The notes below the pieces were generated by a model that was not told the DNA's origin, did no database searches, and saw only the letters and a program-made list of their open reading frames with translations. The translations under genes were made by a program, and so were the position numbers. Positions 32,939-44,302 of a stretch of 64,000 nucleotides of DNA are shown piece after piece. The DNA lies in NCBI GenBank assembly GCA_963777595.1, contig CAVZRE010000019.1, forward strand, positions 1-64,000. The letters run 5' to 3'. This stretch comes from CAVVFX01 sp963777595 (lineage in GTDB: Bacteria > Acidobacteriota > Terriglobia > Bryobacterales > Bryobacteraceae). Positions within the stretch are counted from its first letter, which is position 1. The number at the start of each line of letters is the position of its first letter.

Positions 32939-35900
32939 ATGAAGACTAAGTTTGCGGGGCTATTACTTTTAACCTTGCCGCTTTGGGTATTCGGACAGGC
33001 TGGTTTAGGCACCATCAACGGTACCGTAGCGGATCGCAGCGGAGCGGTGATCGCCGGTGCGCATGTGAAAGTAGTTCAGCTTTCGACTAAGTCGACCCGC
33101 GAAGTATCTTCCAATTCGCAAGGCATTTTCGATCTTCCGGCGCTGGTTCCCGGGCAGTATACGCTGACTGTGAAGGCTCCTGGATTCAAGGAAGAAACCC
33201 TCGACAATATCATCATCAACGGTTTTCAGGAGCTTGATTTAGGACAAATCTCGCTGGAGGTTGGCGCGGGTCCCGCCACGTCCGTTACAGTGACCGCCGA
33301 CCAGCAGTTGATCAAGGACTCCGGAGAGCGCGTCGACACGCTCCAGGCGAATCAAGTGGCGGACATTCCCAATAACGGCCGAAACTGGGCCAACCTGCTG
33401 GGGATGATCCCGGGCGCCATCGCCAACGATGACACCGCTATCGCCGGCCGCGAATACGGCTACTACGGCTATCAGGATTACACCATCAACGGCAAGTCAT
33501 CAGAGCACCATGCAGATCAACCTGGACGGCGGAAGCATCGTCGACCATGGCAGCGACGGAAAGGTTACCGTTTCGCCAAGCCTCGAATCCATCCAGGAAA
33601 TTTCGGTCCTCACGAATAACTTCACGGCTGAATACGGCAATCGCAGCGGCGCGGTGGTCAATATCGTGACAAAATCGGGCACCAACGCGATTTCACGGAG
33701 TGGCGTTCGATAACCTGCGCAACGAAGATTTGAACGCTAACTCGTGGTCGAACAACTTTACCGGTTTGCCTAGAGCCGGATTTATCGTTACAATTATTTC
33801 GGCGCCAATCTCGGCGGTCCGGTGAAGAAGAACAAGATTTTCTTCTTCTATAACTTCGAAGATTTCAAACAGAACATTCCCGGCTCGATTGTCCAGACAC
33901 AGGTTCCTACTGCGCTCGAACGGCAAGGCAACTTTTCTCAGACGGTGAACACTCTTGGGCAGCATCCCACGATTTATGAGCCGGGTTCGCAATATAATGG
34001 CGCCGCAGTTCCGCTCCCTAACCTGACCATTCCGCAATCGATGATCAATCCGCTCGGCCAGGCGATCTTGAATCTCTATCCGCTACCCAACAATCCCAAC
34101 AATCCGAGCGCCAATTACAACTTGATTTACCAGACCATCCTTCCGCGGCTCTCACAGGTAGCCAAAGTGGATTACAACATCAGTAATTCCACCCGAATGT
34201 ATCTCCGCTACTCCAATGACGGCAGCACCAACACCCAACTGGGGACTTATAATACCAGCGCCCCGCTGCCATTCAATTTGATGAATCAGTATCGTCCCGA
34301 TCGCGCCGCGGCCGGCAACATCACCCACACCTTTTCGTCGACGATGGTGCTCGAGAGCTTCTTCTCCTGGAGTTATGACTACGTCAGTGTCACCCCGACG
34401 GATCCCTCCGCAGTGGATACCGCTAAGCTAGGCCTCACCGGACTGCCTAGCATTTTCAAAGCGACGAATGACATTCTGCCCGGCATCAATGTCGGCGGCA
34501 CTTACCCCACTTTCAGCTTCAACCGGCTGCCCGCGTTCGCTGATGCCAATGAATGGCAAGCATCGAGCACCCTCACTTGGACCAAAGGGACGCACACCTA
34601 CAAGTTCGGCGGCCAGTACCTGATCGACACCAAGCAGCAGATCAACTCCGCCAATGACAAGGGGACGTACGACTTCAGCCCCAGTCACAGCCCGTTCGAC
34701 ATGAATTACGGGCCGGCGAATACGCTCGTGGGAGCGCTAAATGAATATACCCAGATTTCCTCGATCGACTATGAGAACTCCGGTTTCAAGGACTTTCAAT
34801 TGTTTGCGCAGGATTCCTGGCGCGTCAGCCGCGGCCTGACCCTCAACTATGGATTGCGCCTGTATCACATGCCTGCCGAGGCCGACGTTAACCCCGCGGG
34901 CAGTAAGGACGCCGTGTTCCTGCCGTGGGAGTATAACCCGGCCAACGCGCCGCGCTACTATATCCCCAATCCGGCCAACAAGAACCAGGTGATCGACCCG
35001 GCTTTTCCCAACAATCCCTTAAGCGCGAATGTGTCGTCAATCCTGCTCTACTCGCTCGTGCCGGGTTCGGGAAGTTTGACCAACGGGTTGGTTCCGCTCG
35101 GTTCGGCTGGTGTGGGCAACGCAGGATTCTTCAGCCCGCCTTCCGTCATGGTGGCTCCGCGCGGAGGTTTTGCCTGGTCACCCGAGTTTGATTCTAAGAT
35201 GGTGATCCGGGGAGGATTCGGTTGGGCATACAACCGTAACGTTATCGGTGACACTGTTGTCAATTTCGAAAACGGCACCGCTCGACAAGTCGATTATCTG
35301 CAGACCAGCCTCTCTACACTATCCGGCGGTTCCAGCGTGGCGCGCATCTCACCGCCATCCACCGTTACCGCCCGCGATCCTTCCACGCGGCATCCGCAGA
35401 CCGTGTATGACTACAGCCTCTCCGTGCAGCGAGAGATTCCCTTCAAGATGGTGATCGATGTTGCCTATGTGGGCAATTTGCAGCGCCATCAGGCGGTGGA
35501 GTTCAATCTCAATACCATCTTGCCAGGGACGGCCTTTAATCCGGCTTATGTCGATTCGACCAACGCTGGTTATAACTTCTACGGTCCCATTACTGCTTCT
35601 AATCCCGGACCGTTGCCGGGCAGCAACGCTATGAATGCGTTGGTCATGCGCCCCTATCAGGGCTTTAACACCATCAACGACACGGCCAACGTAGGCAACA
35701 ACCGCTTCGATTCACTGCAGGTCAGCGTGCAAAAACGCTTTGGAAATGGTCTCTCCTTCCAGGCTTCCTATAGCGGCAATCGCTTGATCAGTGGAGTGGA
35801 GAATGCGGGTCTGTATTCTTACTTCTGGAAAGAATACTCCGGCTACCCTTCCTCGGCGATGCGCACCAATAACCTGGCTATTAACTATATCTACCAGCTG

Positions 35901-36551
35901 CCGAACTTCGCTTCGCGTTGGCTAGGCTGGCACAACATCGTGGCGCGGTCGGCGATGGACGGATGGCAGTTCGCGCACCATCTCACATTCTTCGGCGGCT
36001 TGCCTGTGTCGCCGGCGTTCAGCGTCCAGGAGGCCAATACCGGAACCAGCATAAGCCTTCCGAGCGTTTTCATGGGAACTCCGGATTTCACTCCGCGACT
36101 CGGGATTACCGGCAACTTGACATCGCCCAATAGTTCGGAATATTTCAATCCCAGCGCTCTGTCGGTGCCGCAGATCTTCCCCGCGGGTAATGGCACCGGA
36201 CCGCGCAACTACATCACGCAGCCGGGGACCTTCGGCAACGACATGACGATGTCAAAGAAATTCGTCGTGCGTGAAGGCTATACTCTGGAATTGCGCGTCA
36301 GCGCCTATAATGCTTTCAATGACGTGCGGCGCACGACCATCAATTCCAGCATTACCTACAAAGCGCAGGGACCGTCTTACTCGAACGGTTTCCTGGTCTA
36401 CAATACTCCGCAGCAGATAGTATCGCGTCTCGCGGCCAATACCAATCCTACGACCGCATTCAATCAGTACCGGACCGGTGTCGGTTATTCCAATCTCACC
36501 AACGTGCAGCCCATGCGCATTGTGGAAGTAGGACTGAAGTTCCGATTCTAG
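32939..36551 (+). CDS. Oar-like TonB-dependent receptor with carboxypeptidase-regulatory domain, frameshifted
   Basis: Outer membrane receptor of about 1200 aa. Signal peptide (MKTKFAGLLLLTLPLWVFG), a CarboxypepD_reg domain (GTINGTVADRSGAVIAGAHV, LVPGQYTLTVKAPGF), the plug (SLESIQEISVLTNNFTAEYG, NRSGAVVNIVTKSGTN), then a long beta-barrel ending in VEVGLKFRF with the C-terminal Phe. Frame changes fall near 33500, 33695 and 33775, all within 300 bp; each joins cleanly with one base. Members of this family are highly expanded in Solibacter-type genomes and import oligosaccharides or peptides. The following GH3 gene may act on the same substrates. Confidence 0.87.
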
Positions 36552-36613
36552 AAGCAGCTAGGAGCCAGTAGCGTCGTCGTTCGTTGGTGGTAACGTTGGG
36601 TTACGGAGGGAAC

Positions 36614-39290
36614 ATGGTCTTGTTGCGTTCCTTGCTCTTCGGCTGCGCCGTCTTATTGACGAACCCGGATATTCAGAAGGCCGGGACGCTCACTGTTGTC
36701 TCAGCGGCTCGACCTTTGAGCGGGCCTTTCGCACCCGAGATGATCGTTTCGGCTTATGGACGGGATCTCGCGCTCAAGCAAGGGAGCAGCGACACACTGA
36801 TTGTGGTCACCGACAGCGCAGGTGTCGTTCGGCCCGGTATCCAGCTTTACATTTCGCCGCTGCAGGTCAATTTCGAAATACCGGCCGGAACGGCGCTCGG
36901 CGTCGCGAGCATTGCCGTTACCAGCGGCGATGGCACGGTTTCGCAGACTAGCGTGAATATCGCGCCAGTCGCGCCGGGCCTGTTCTCAGCAGCGGAACTC
37001 GTCATGACAGCGGCGGACGGGAGCCAGAATGTTACCACGATCAACGTGGGAGAAGGTAGTTTAATCAAACTCGGACCAGCCGGCGTTCAGGCGGCTCTCG
37101 TTCTCTTCGGCACCGGTATCCGTGGCCGCAGTAGCGTTGCGAATGTCACTTGCCTTCTCGGCGGGATAATTCCCGCGCAAGTGCTCTATGCCGGTCCCAC
37201 TCCCGGGTTCTTTGGCCTTGATCAAGTCAATGTCATTATTCCGTCGTTTCTTGCCCAGGCCGGCCAGGTGAGCATAGCGGTGACTGTCGATGCCCAGCCT
37301 GCCAACATCGTCACGGTCGACATTGGCGTTCAGTCTGCCACGGTTCGCGCCACACAGATCGTCAGCCAGATGACGCTTGATGAAATGATCCAGGAACTAC
37401 ACGGTATCGAGGACACGAACGATTATCGCGTCGTACCGGGCGTGCCGCGGCTTGGCATTCCAGCGCTCAACATTACCAACGGTCCAGCGGGAGCAACGAA
37501 TGGCGGACCGGGACACCAGGGCTTGGCCACGGCCCTCCCCGCGCCCATTTCGCTGGCGGCGTCATGGGACACTACCCTCGCCAACCTCTATGGGACGGTC
37601 ATCGGTGCCGAAGCCAAGGCGCTCGCTAACGGCTTCCTTGAAGGGCCGGACATCAACATCGCGCGAGTGCCGCAGAACGGCCGCACATTCGAAGCATTCG
37701 GCGAAGACCCGTACTTGGTGGGCCAAATCGCGGCAGCCGAAATTGCAGGCATCCAAGGCCAGGGAGTCATCGCCGAAGCCAAACATTTCGCCGCCAATAA
37801 TCAAGAGACCAATCGCACCACCATCAACGAAATCATAGACGAACGCACCCTGCACGAGATCTATTTGCCGGCGTTCGAGACCAGCGTTACGAAGGGCAAC
37901 GCAGGCGCGGTAATGTGCGCCTATAACCTGATCAATGGCGTCTACAATTGCGAAAACGATCTGCTCCTGAACCAGCTTCTGAAGGACCAATGGGCGTTCA
38001 GCGGCTTCGTCACCTCCGATTTCGGCGCTACCCACAGCACTGTGGCATCCGCGCTCGCAGGACTCGATCTGGAGATGCCCACCGGAATCTATTTCTCAGA
38101 CCCTCTCGAAGCCGCCGTCACAGCGGGCCAAGTGCCTATGTTCGTGATCCAGGACAAGTTGATCCGCCGCTTTGCGACCATGATTCGTTTCGGCATCTTC
38201 GACTATCCTCCTACCAATCAGCCGGTGCCAACCCAGACCGACGGAGTCACTGCGCGACAGATCGCCGAACAGGGAATGGTGCTGCTCAAGAATGCCGGCA
38301 ATCTTCTTCCTCTGAATGCGTCTCAACTCCACTCCATTACCGTCATCGGGCCATATGCAACGTCGGCAATGACGGGAGGAGGAGGCAGTTCGCAGGTCGT
38401 GCCCGCATATACCGTTAATCCCATGGCAGGCATACAGGCCAGGGTGGGCCTCTCGGTCAAGGTATCGTTATCGAGCGGCAACGAACCTGACGCAAGCGGC
38501 TTCCATGGCGCAGTCTGCCGACGTCGCCATCGTCATGGTCGGGGATACAGAGGCGGAGGGTTCGGATCATCCCATTTCGCTCAGCGGCAATCAGGATCAG
38601 CTGGTAGCTGCCGTAGTGGCCGCGAATCCCAATACGATAGTGGTGATGAAGAGCGGCTCTGCCGTGCTGATGCCGTGGGTCGCCGGCGTACCTGCGATTC
38701 TGGAGGCATGGTATCCAGGTGAAGAGGATGGCAACGCCGTCGCGGCTGTGCTGTTTGGCGACGTGAATCCTTCAGGCAAACTGCCCTTGACCTTTCCGGT
38801 AAACGTGTCGGATCTTCCCGCCAATACGCCAGCCCAGTATCCCGGAGTGAATAGTGTCGCCACCTATTCAGAGGGCGTATTTGTCGGTTATCGCTACTTC
38901 GACGCAAATAATATCGCGCCTCTGTTTGAGTTCGGATATGGCCTTTCTTATACGTCGTTCACCTATGCGAATCTCGCGTTTACTGGCCAGACAGTCGATT
39001 TTGACGTGACGAATTCCGGCAGCGTCGCAGGTGCGGAAGTGGCGCAGGTTTATGTGGGTCTCTCCGGGACGGTCGTGCCGGAACCACCGAAGCAATTGAA
39101 AGGTTTCCAAAAGCTCATGTTGCAACCGGGCCAGACCGGGCATGTTCACCTTATATTGGATCCGGAAGCTTTCTCTTATTGGAGTGTTACGAGCCATTCC
39201 TGGCTGACCATGCCCGGGCCTTACCAGATAATGGTGGGATCCTCCTCGCGCGACATCCGACTGCAAGCTCAGCTACCGTCAGCGCCATAG
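36614..39290 (+). CDS. Secreted GH3 beta-glucosidase with N-terminal TIGR03437-type domain, one frameshift
   Basis: About 890 aa. After a signal peptide (MVLLRSLLFGCAVLL) comes a Solibacter-type TIGR03437 domain (FAPEMIVSAYGRDLA, ISPLQVNFEIPAGTALG, PAGVQAALVLFGTGIRGRSS), normally seen at protein C-termini. GH3 domain: MTLDEMIQELHG, FGEDPYLVGQIA, AEAKHFAANNQETNR and the nucleophile in FSGFVTSDFGATHS. The C-terminal GH3 domain (GVPAILEAWYPGEEDGNAVA, FEFGYGLSYTSF) and a fibronectin type III-like end follow. Frame changes once at about 38495. ATG 36614 is chosen for its GGAGGG ribosome-binding site. Likely cuts beta-glucosides from plant material outside the cell. Confidence 0.88.
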
Positions 39291-39309
39291 CCAGTGCCCT
39301 CGCAGTCCT

Positions 39310-40083
39310 TCAAAGGTCCAACACGATCCACGCCGGAGCGTGGTCGCTCGAGTTTTCCGCACCGCGCGTCTCGCGGTCTACACCGCCACCCACCAGTCGC
39401 TCCCGCAGCGCCGGCGAAAGTAGCAAATGGTCGAGCCGCATGCCCTTATTTGCGGCCCATCGGTCTCGTTCATAATCCCAGAACGTCCAGAGCGGTCCTT
39501 CCGGTTGCAGTTTCCGTAGCGTATCCGTCCAGCCTTGAGACAGGAGTCTGGCGAACGCCTGCCGGCTTTGAGGTTGGATCAACGCGTTCTTGTCTAGAGA
39601 TCGCGTCGGATAAATGTCCTGTGCTGCCGGCACAACGTTATAATCGCCGCACAAGGCGACGGGCACACCTGCCGTCAGGAGTTCGCCGGCGTGTGCGATC
39701 AGTCTCTCGAACCAAGCCAGTTTGTAGTCGAACTTCGGCCCGGGTTGGGGATTGCCATTTGGGAGATACAGGGAAGCGAACAGGATCCCATCTACGGCTG
39801 CTTCAATGTAGCGCGCCTGGCCATCCTCAGGATCACCCGGCAGGCTTGTTCGAGTCAGCACGGGATCGCATTCTCGCGCCAGGATCGCCACTCCGTTCCA
39901 GGAACGTTCTCCCTGCCAGACCGCATGGTAACCCAGGTTACGCAGTGTTTTTGCCGGAAACTTACCCTGTTCGGCCTTGATCTCTTGCAGGCAAACGATG
40001 TCTGGTTGCGCCTGGGTGAGCCAGGCTGTCAGATTGTTCAGGCGTTTGTTGATGTTGTTGATGTTGTAGGTAACAATCTTCAA
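39310..40083 (-). CDS. xth: Exodeoxyribonuclease III
   Basis: 257 aa, normal length. An EEP-fold nuclease acting on abasic sites and 3' ends in base-excision repair. Motifs: MKIVTYNINNINKRL at the start, CLQEIKAEQGKFP (metal-binding Glu), GVAILAREC, LCGDYNVVPAAQD (catalytic Asp/Asn), RLDHLLLSPAL and the final SDHAPAWIVLDL (catalytic Asp-His). Convergent with the GH3 gene, 19 bp apart. Intact. Confidence 0.95.
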   Translation of the reverse strand: MKIVTYNINNINKRLNNLTAWLTQAQPDIVCLQEIKAEQGKFPAKTLRNLGYHAVWQGERSWNGVAILARECDPVLTRTSLPGDPEDGQARYIEAAVDGILFASLYLPNGNPQPGPKFDYKLAWFERLIAHAGELLTAGVPVALCGDYNVVPAAQDIYPTRSLDKNALIQPQSRQAFARLLSQGWTDTLRKLQPEGPLWTFWDYERDRWAANKGMRLDHLLLSPALRERLVGGGVDRETRGAENSSDHAPAWIVLDL

Positions 40084-40362
40084 ATTTAAGCCTCACACTT
40101 AAGACCTACTTGTGACCTGCGTCTGCACACCCTCGCGCGCCACCGTCCAGCAGATCATAGTATTCCGTGGTCCGTCTGTCCGACTGCAGCAGCAGCGATT
40201 CGATGTGTCGAGCATGGCAACTGACGCGTCCACACCGGACGCTTGCAATTTCCCGCAGTCGATGGCAACAATGTTATCAATCGCAACCCTGATGTTGTGA
40301 GTGGAAGCTGCGGTCTTCAATCCGGATATCCCGGTGTACGTCAACTCTGGAGGTTGCAGGAT

Positions 40363-41578
40363 ATGTCAATCGATCGTCGTTCATTTGTCGCTGCCGCTGC
40401 CACCAGCGCCGCCGCGGCGCTACACCCGGCTTGTGTGAAGGGTGCAACGCCCGATGCGCGGCGCGATCCGCTCGGAGTGCGCGGAGACTTTCCTCTCGTA
40501 GCCGAACGCATCTACCTGAACTCTGCCTTTATCGCTCCCGTCCACCGCGAGGTGATCGCCGCAAGTAGGGCGCATACCGAAAACAAGAGCGCCGGGTCCA
40601 TGCAACTGGGATCTCTGATGGGCATTGCCGATAACGTTCGTGGTCAGTTCGCTCGCTTGATCCACGCGATGCCCGATGAGATCGGTCTTCTCTTCTCCAC
40701 AGGTGACGGCGAAAATGTCATCGCCAACGGCATCGGCCTCAGGGCGGGCGACAACGTGGTAGTTGACGACTTGCATTACTCCACGGAATTCGTTCTCTAT
40801 CGCGCTCTGGAGGCGTCCCGCGGGATCGAGTTACGGATCGTGAAAAATCGCAATGGTTCAGTTACGGCGGAGCGATTTCGAGCCGCACATCGATAAGCGA
40901 ACTCGCATCGTCTCCGTCGCTTGGGTTTCGAATCAGAATGGATTCCGGCACGAAATGCGCCCCATTGCGGATCTGGCCCACGCCAAAGGGGCACTATTCT
41001 ACGCCGACGCTGTTCAGGCCGCGGGCATGATCGATCTCGATGTTCGCGCCGCCGGCGTCGATGCGCTTTGCTCCGGTTCGTACAAATGGTTGATGTCGGA
41101 GTTTGGCGTGGCGCCGTTTTTTGTGAGCCGCGAGGTGATCGACCGCATCCAGTCCGATCGCATCGGTGAGTTTTCGGTGGCTCGCGCAGAGCCCGATTAT
41201 CGTTACCAGCTCTTGAAAACCGCCAGGAAATTCGAGGGTACCAGCCGGTCTTTCGGCGCGGTCGCACAATTACAGGCAAGCCTCTCCTATCTGGAGAAAG
41301 TTGGAATCGCGCGGATCGAGGAACACACCGTTGGGCTGGCGCAGCATCTCTATGAAGGGTTCCTAAAACAGGGCTATAAAATGTTTACTCCGCCCGGAAA
41401 TCGTTCTTCCATCGTGACCTTCGATTGCAATCGGCCGCCCGAGGACTTCCGTGCTGCGTTTCGGGCCGCGAGAATCGATGTGACTGTGCGTGGCCCGCAT
41501 GTACGCGTGGCTCCCGCATTATTCAATAACCGTGACGAAATAGACCGTTGCCTCGACGTTACAAAAAAGCTTGCTTGA
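40363..41578 (+). CDS. Tat-exported class V aminotransferase-like PLP enzyme, one frameshift
   Basis: About 405 aa. Tat signal DRRSFVAAAATSAAAAL at the N-terminus, then a class V aminotransferase fold: RIYLNSAFIAPVHREV, GDNVVVDDLHYSTEF, FYADAVQAAGMIDLDV and the PLP-lysine in LCSGSYKWLMSEFGVA. It resembles the isopenicillin-N-epimerase/cysteine desulfurase group; the substrate is unknown. One extra base near 40870 shifts SVTAE to DFEPHIDKRTR. The ATG at 40363 has GGAGG upstream. Similar exported PLP enzymes are common in Acidobacteriota. Confidence 0.85.
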
Positions 41579-42018
41579 GGCATGCATCATAAAACGTCAG
41601 GCAGGCCATCGCCGTCCGTGGTCTGGCTGGCGCAGCACCCGTTTCGGAGATTCAAACCTTTACTGAATCTCTTTGCCTGTGGATTGCTTCCGTGGGACAA
41701 TTCAGCGCGGAGCGGCTGCCGGTTACTCCGCCCGATCCTGCCCGCGCAGTACGACCTCGGTCGAGCGTCTGCGATATCTGTAAAGCTTTTTGAGATCTCC
41801 CACACCGTTGAGAAGACGTTGCGCGACCTGAGTGCTTAACTACTAAGCCCGCTATAACGTTGCAGCCACCTTTTCGGTTTTCAAAAAGGTTCATGCCGTC
41901 GGCGTGAGGTGACCTGAGCCCGGTGGTTTACCAAACCAGTGATAACCTCAAATGATATCTTGGGCCGGTTGCCCGGCGTGGCGTTCGCTGAAACAGAGAA
42001 AGCCAAAGGAATCCTCTG
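41579..42018 (+). other. Intergenic region, no gene recognised
   Basis: 440 bp between the aminotransferase and the ornithine cyclodeaminase-like gene. Short open frames exist on both strands, but none shows family similarity or a ribosome-binding site. Probably leader and promoter DNA for the downstream gene. Confidence 0.5.
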
Positions 42019-42981
42019 ATGCGCTTTATAGACCGCGAGGAAGTAGCCCATCGCCTTACTTACGATCTGTGCATTCCAATCGTACGCGATGCCATGATCG
42101 CCTTGTCTGAAGGCCGGACGCTGCAACTTCTGAGATCGATCATCCCGCTGTCCAATGCCCGCATGTTCGGTGTCATGCCAGGCGCCATGGGTTCCCACGG
42201 GCCATTTGGCGCGAAGTTGATTAGCGTATTTCATGAGAACTTCGCTAAAGGAAAACAGTCGCACCAAGGGCTAGTAGTTTTATTCGACCCCGAGACCGGC
42301 GCGCCCGTGTGTGTTGTGCATGCCGGCGAGATCACCGCCATCCGGACGGCGGCGGCCAGTGCGGTCGCGACCAGCGCATTGGCGCGGCAGTCTGCACGCA
42401 GGCTGACGATCCTGGGCTACGGTGAACAGGCCTCGACCCACGCGCGGGCCATTGCGAAGGTGCGCAGCCTTGATTCCATAGTGGTTTGGGGACGTTCACC
42501 GGAGCGCGCCAGTGCTTTCGCTGCAAGGTTGCAAGCCGAACTTGCCCTTCCGGTTAGCGCCGCAGGAGACGTGAAAGAGGCCGTCGCGCGAGCTGACATA
42601 GTTTGTACGGTTACCTCGGCAGCAGAGCCGATCTTGAAAGGCGAGTGGGTGCGTCCTGGTACGCACTTGAACCTGGTGGGCTCCGGCTACGCGGGACCGG
42701 TGGAAGTGGACACTGAGTTAGTCGTCCGTTCGCGCTTCGTGGCTGACAGCCGGGAGGGAGTCCTGAAGCAAGGCGCGGAGTTCCTAAGAGCCAAGGAAGC
42801 GGGAGTCATCGGTGACAACCATATCGTCGCGGAGATTGGTCAGATACTGGCGGGGCGAATAGAAGGTCGGCGATCGGAGGAGGAGGTTACCGTCTATAAG
42901 TCTCTTGGACATATTGTCCAGGATTTAGCCACAGCTTGGGCATTGTACTCCGGTCCCGCTTCGATCCCCATAGATGGATAA
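42019..42981 (+). CDS. Ornithine cyclodeaminase/mu-crystallin family protein
   Basis: 320 aa. NAD(P)-binding family acting on amino or imino acids (ornithine cyclodeaminase, alanine dehydrogenase, ketimine reductase). Motifs: MFGVMPGAM, FGAKLISVFHEN (substrate Lys region), GEITAIRTAAASAVAT, the Rossmann start LTILGYGEQASTHARAI, TSAAEPILKGEWVRPGTHLN and HIVAEIGQILAGRIEGR. Complete. Upstream lies a PLP enzyme and downstream a D-amino-acid-oxidase-like protein, so the three may form an amino acid or imino acid processing group; this is inferred from proximity. Confidence 0.9.
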   Translation: MRFIDREEVAHRLTYDLCIPIVRDAMIALSEGRTLQLLRSIIPLSNARMFGVMPGAMGSHGPFGAKLISVFHENFAKGKQSHQGLVVLFDPETGAPVCVVHAGEITAIRTAAASAVATSALARQSARRLTILGYGEQASTHARAIAKVRSLDSIVVWGRSPERASAFAARLQAELALPVSAAGDVKEAVARADIVCTVTSAAEPILKGEWVRPGTHLNLVGSGYAGPVEVDTELVVRSRFVADSREGVLKQGAEFLRAKEAGVIGDNHIVAEIGQILAGRIEGRRSEEEVTVYKSLGHIVQDLATAWALYSGPASIPIDG

Positions 42982-43092
42982 TGCGTAGTTCTTCATCCCC
43001 CTCCCGCCCGGATCTGCTAAATTGTTTCCTACCGAGGGTCGGCGACACTGCGGGCCCGGCCTGGATCAGTAGTCATTTCTGAAAGGAGCCTG

Positions 43093-44280
43093 ATGAATAG
43101 ACGTAACTTTCTGGCCGGCGGTATCATGCTGGGCCTGACCAGCTGCGCGCGCCAGAACAGAATAGCCAAGAGCCCTCTGATTTCCGTTCCTTACGATAGG
43201 CTGCCCCCCATCCTGCCTATCCGCGCGGAATTGGATCGGATCTTTCGCGTTACCGTATGCCTCCGTCCCTTCCGTGCAGCAGGGCCGCGGCTTGATGTAG
43301 AACGTGTCGGCGATAAAACTGTGGTGCACAACTATGGCCACGGCGGTAGCGGTTGGTCTTTGTCGTGGGGATCAAGCAGTATTGCGGTTGAGAAAGCGAT
43401 GGCGGGAGGCGAGCGGGATATAGCCGTCGTGGGATGTGGCGCACTGGGGTTGACCTCGGCGATTCTGTTGCAACGAGCAGGGGCGAAGGTGACGATCTAT
43501 GCCAAGGAGCGCCCACCGGAAGTGCGGTCTGCGCGAGCAACCGGGTCATGGACGCCCGACTCTCGAATCGCGCTTACGAACTCGGTATCACCTGATTTCC
43601 CGGCGCTCTGGGAAAGGATGTGCCGCAGCTCTTTTCATATGTATGAAAGTTATTTGGGATTGGCCGGAAATCCCGTGGAATGGACCGATCGTTACTCCCT
43701 TTCAGATGTGGCCCACGGTGAAGAGCCGGCCGGCCAACCGCATACTGACACGTTAGGCTTTGCTCGCTACCAGGATCGCGTCGTCGATCTGACACCCCAC
43801 CCCCATGATCTGCCGCCAGGAAGTCATCCGTTTCCAACTCTTTATGCCCGCCGCAGTTCAAGTCTCACCTTCAACATTGCGGGCTACTCGCGACAACTGG
43901 TCAATGACTTCTTGGTAGAGGGCGGAAAAATCGAACGAATCGAGTTTCACTCGCCGTCTGAGTTGAGTCGTTTGCCTCAAAAGGTGGTTATCAACGCCAC
44001 CGGCTACGGCGCCCGGGACTTGTGGCGGGATGAGTCGGTTGTGCCGGTGCGAGGTCAGATCGCGTGGTTGATCCCTCAGCCCGAAGTGAATTACGGCGTA
44101 CTTTACAAGAATGTGAACATCCTGTCGCGGCGCGATGGCATCGTCGTGCAGGCCGGCGGCAAGGGTGAGATGGAGGGCTACAACGACGCCAACGAGCAAC
44201 CCGATAGGGCTGCGGCGGAAGCCGCGGTTCGAGTAGTAGCAGAGTTATATGGCCGCATGAAAGCGGTAAGCCGAAGCTAG
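43093..44280 (+). CDS. Tat-exported D-amino-acid-oxidase-like flavoprotein, circularly permuted
   Basis: 395 aa. Tat signal NRRNFLAGGIMLGL with Cys at residue 18. The segment VTVCLRPFRAAGPRLDVERV followed by VVHNYGHGGSGWSLSWGSSS is the part normally at the C-terminus of D-amino-acid oxidases (substrate Arg and FAD-contacting loop). Here it comes first. The FAD-binding Rossmann motif DIAVVGCGALGLTSAILLQR follows at residue 110, then the remaining body with VINATGYGARDLW and VPVRGQIAW, and the protein ends without another C-terminal copy. The domain order is therefore permuted relative to the classical enzyme. Substrate unknown. Confidence 0.85.
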   Translation: MNRRNFLAGGIMLGLTSCARQNRIAKSPLISVPYDRLPPILPIRAELDRIFRVTVCLRPFRAAGPRLDVERVGDKTVVHNYGHGGSGWSLSWGSSSIAVEKAMAGGERDIAVVGCGALGLTSAILLQRAGAKVTIYAKERPPEVRSARATGSWTPDSRIALTNSVSPDFPALWERMCRSSFHMYESYLGLAGNPVEWTDRYSLSDVAHGEEPAGQPHTDTLGFARYQDRVVDLTPHPHDLPPGSHPFPTLYARRSSSLTFNIAGYSRQLVNDFLVEGGKIERIEFHSPSELSRLPQKVVINATGYGARDLWRDESVVPVRGQIAWLIPQPEVNYGVLYKNVNILSRRDGIVVQAGGKGEMEGYNDANEQPDRAAAEAAVRVVAELYGRMKAVSRS

Positions 44281-44302
44281 CGCCGCGGCCCTTCACTTCA
44301 TT

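Noticed and set aside
40099..40344. 81-aa minus-strand frame upstream of the aminotransferase
   Set aside because: No ribosome-binding site or family resemblance; lies in a normal promoter-sized gap.
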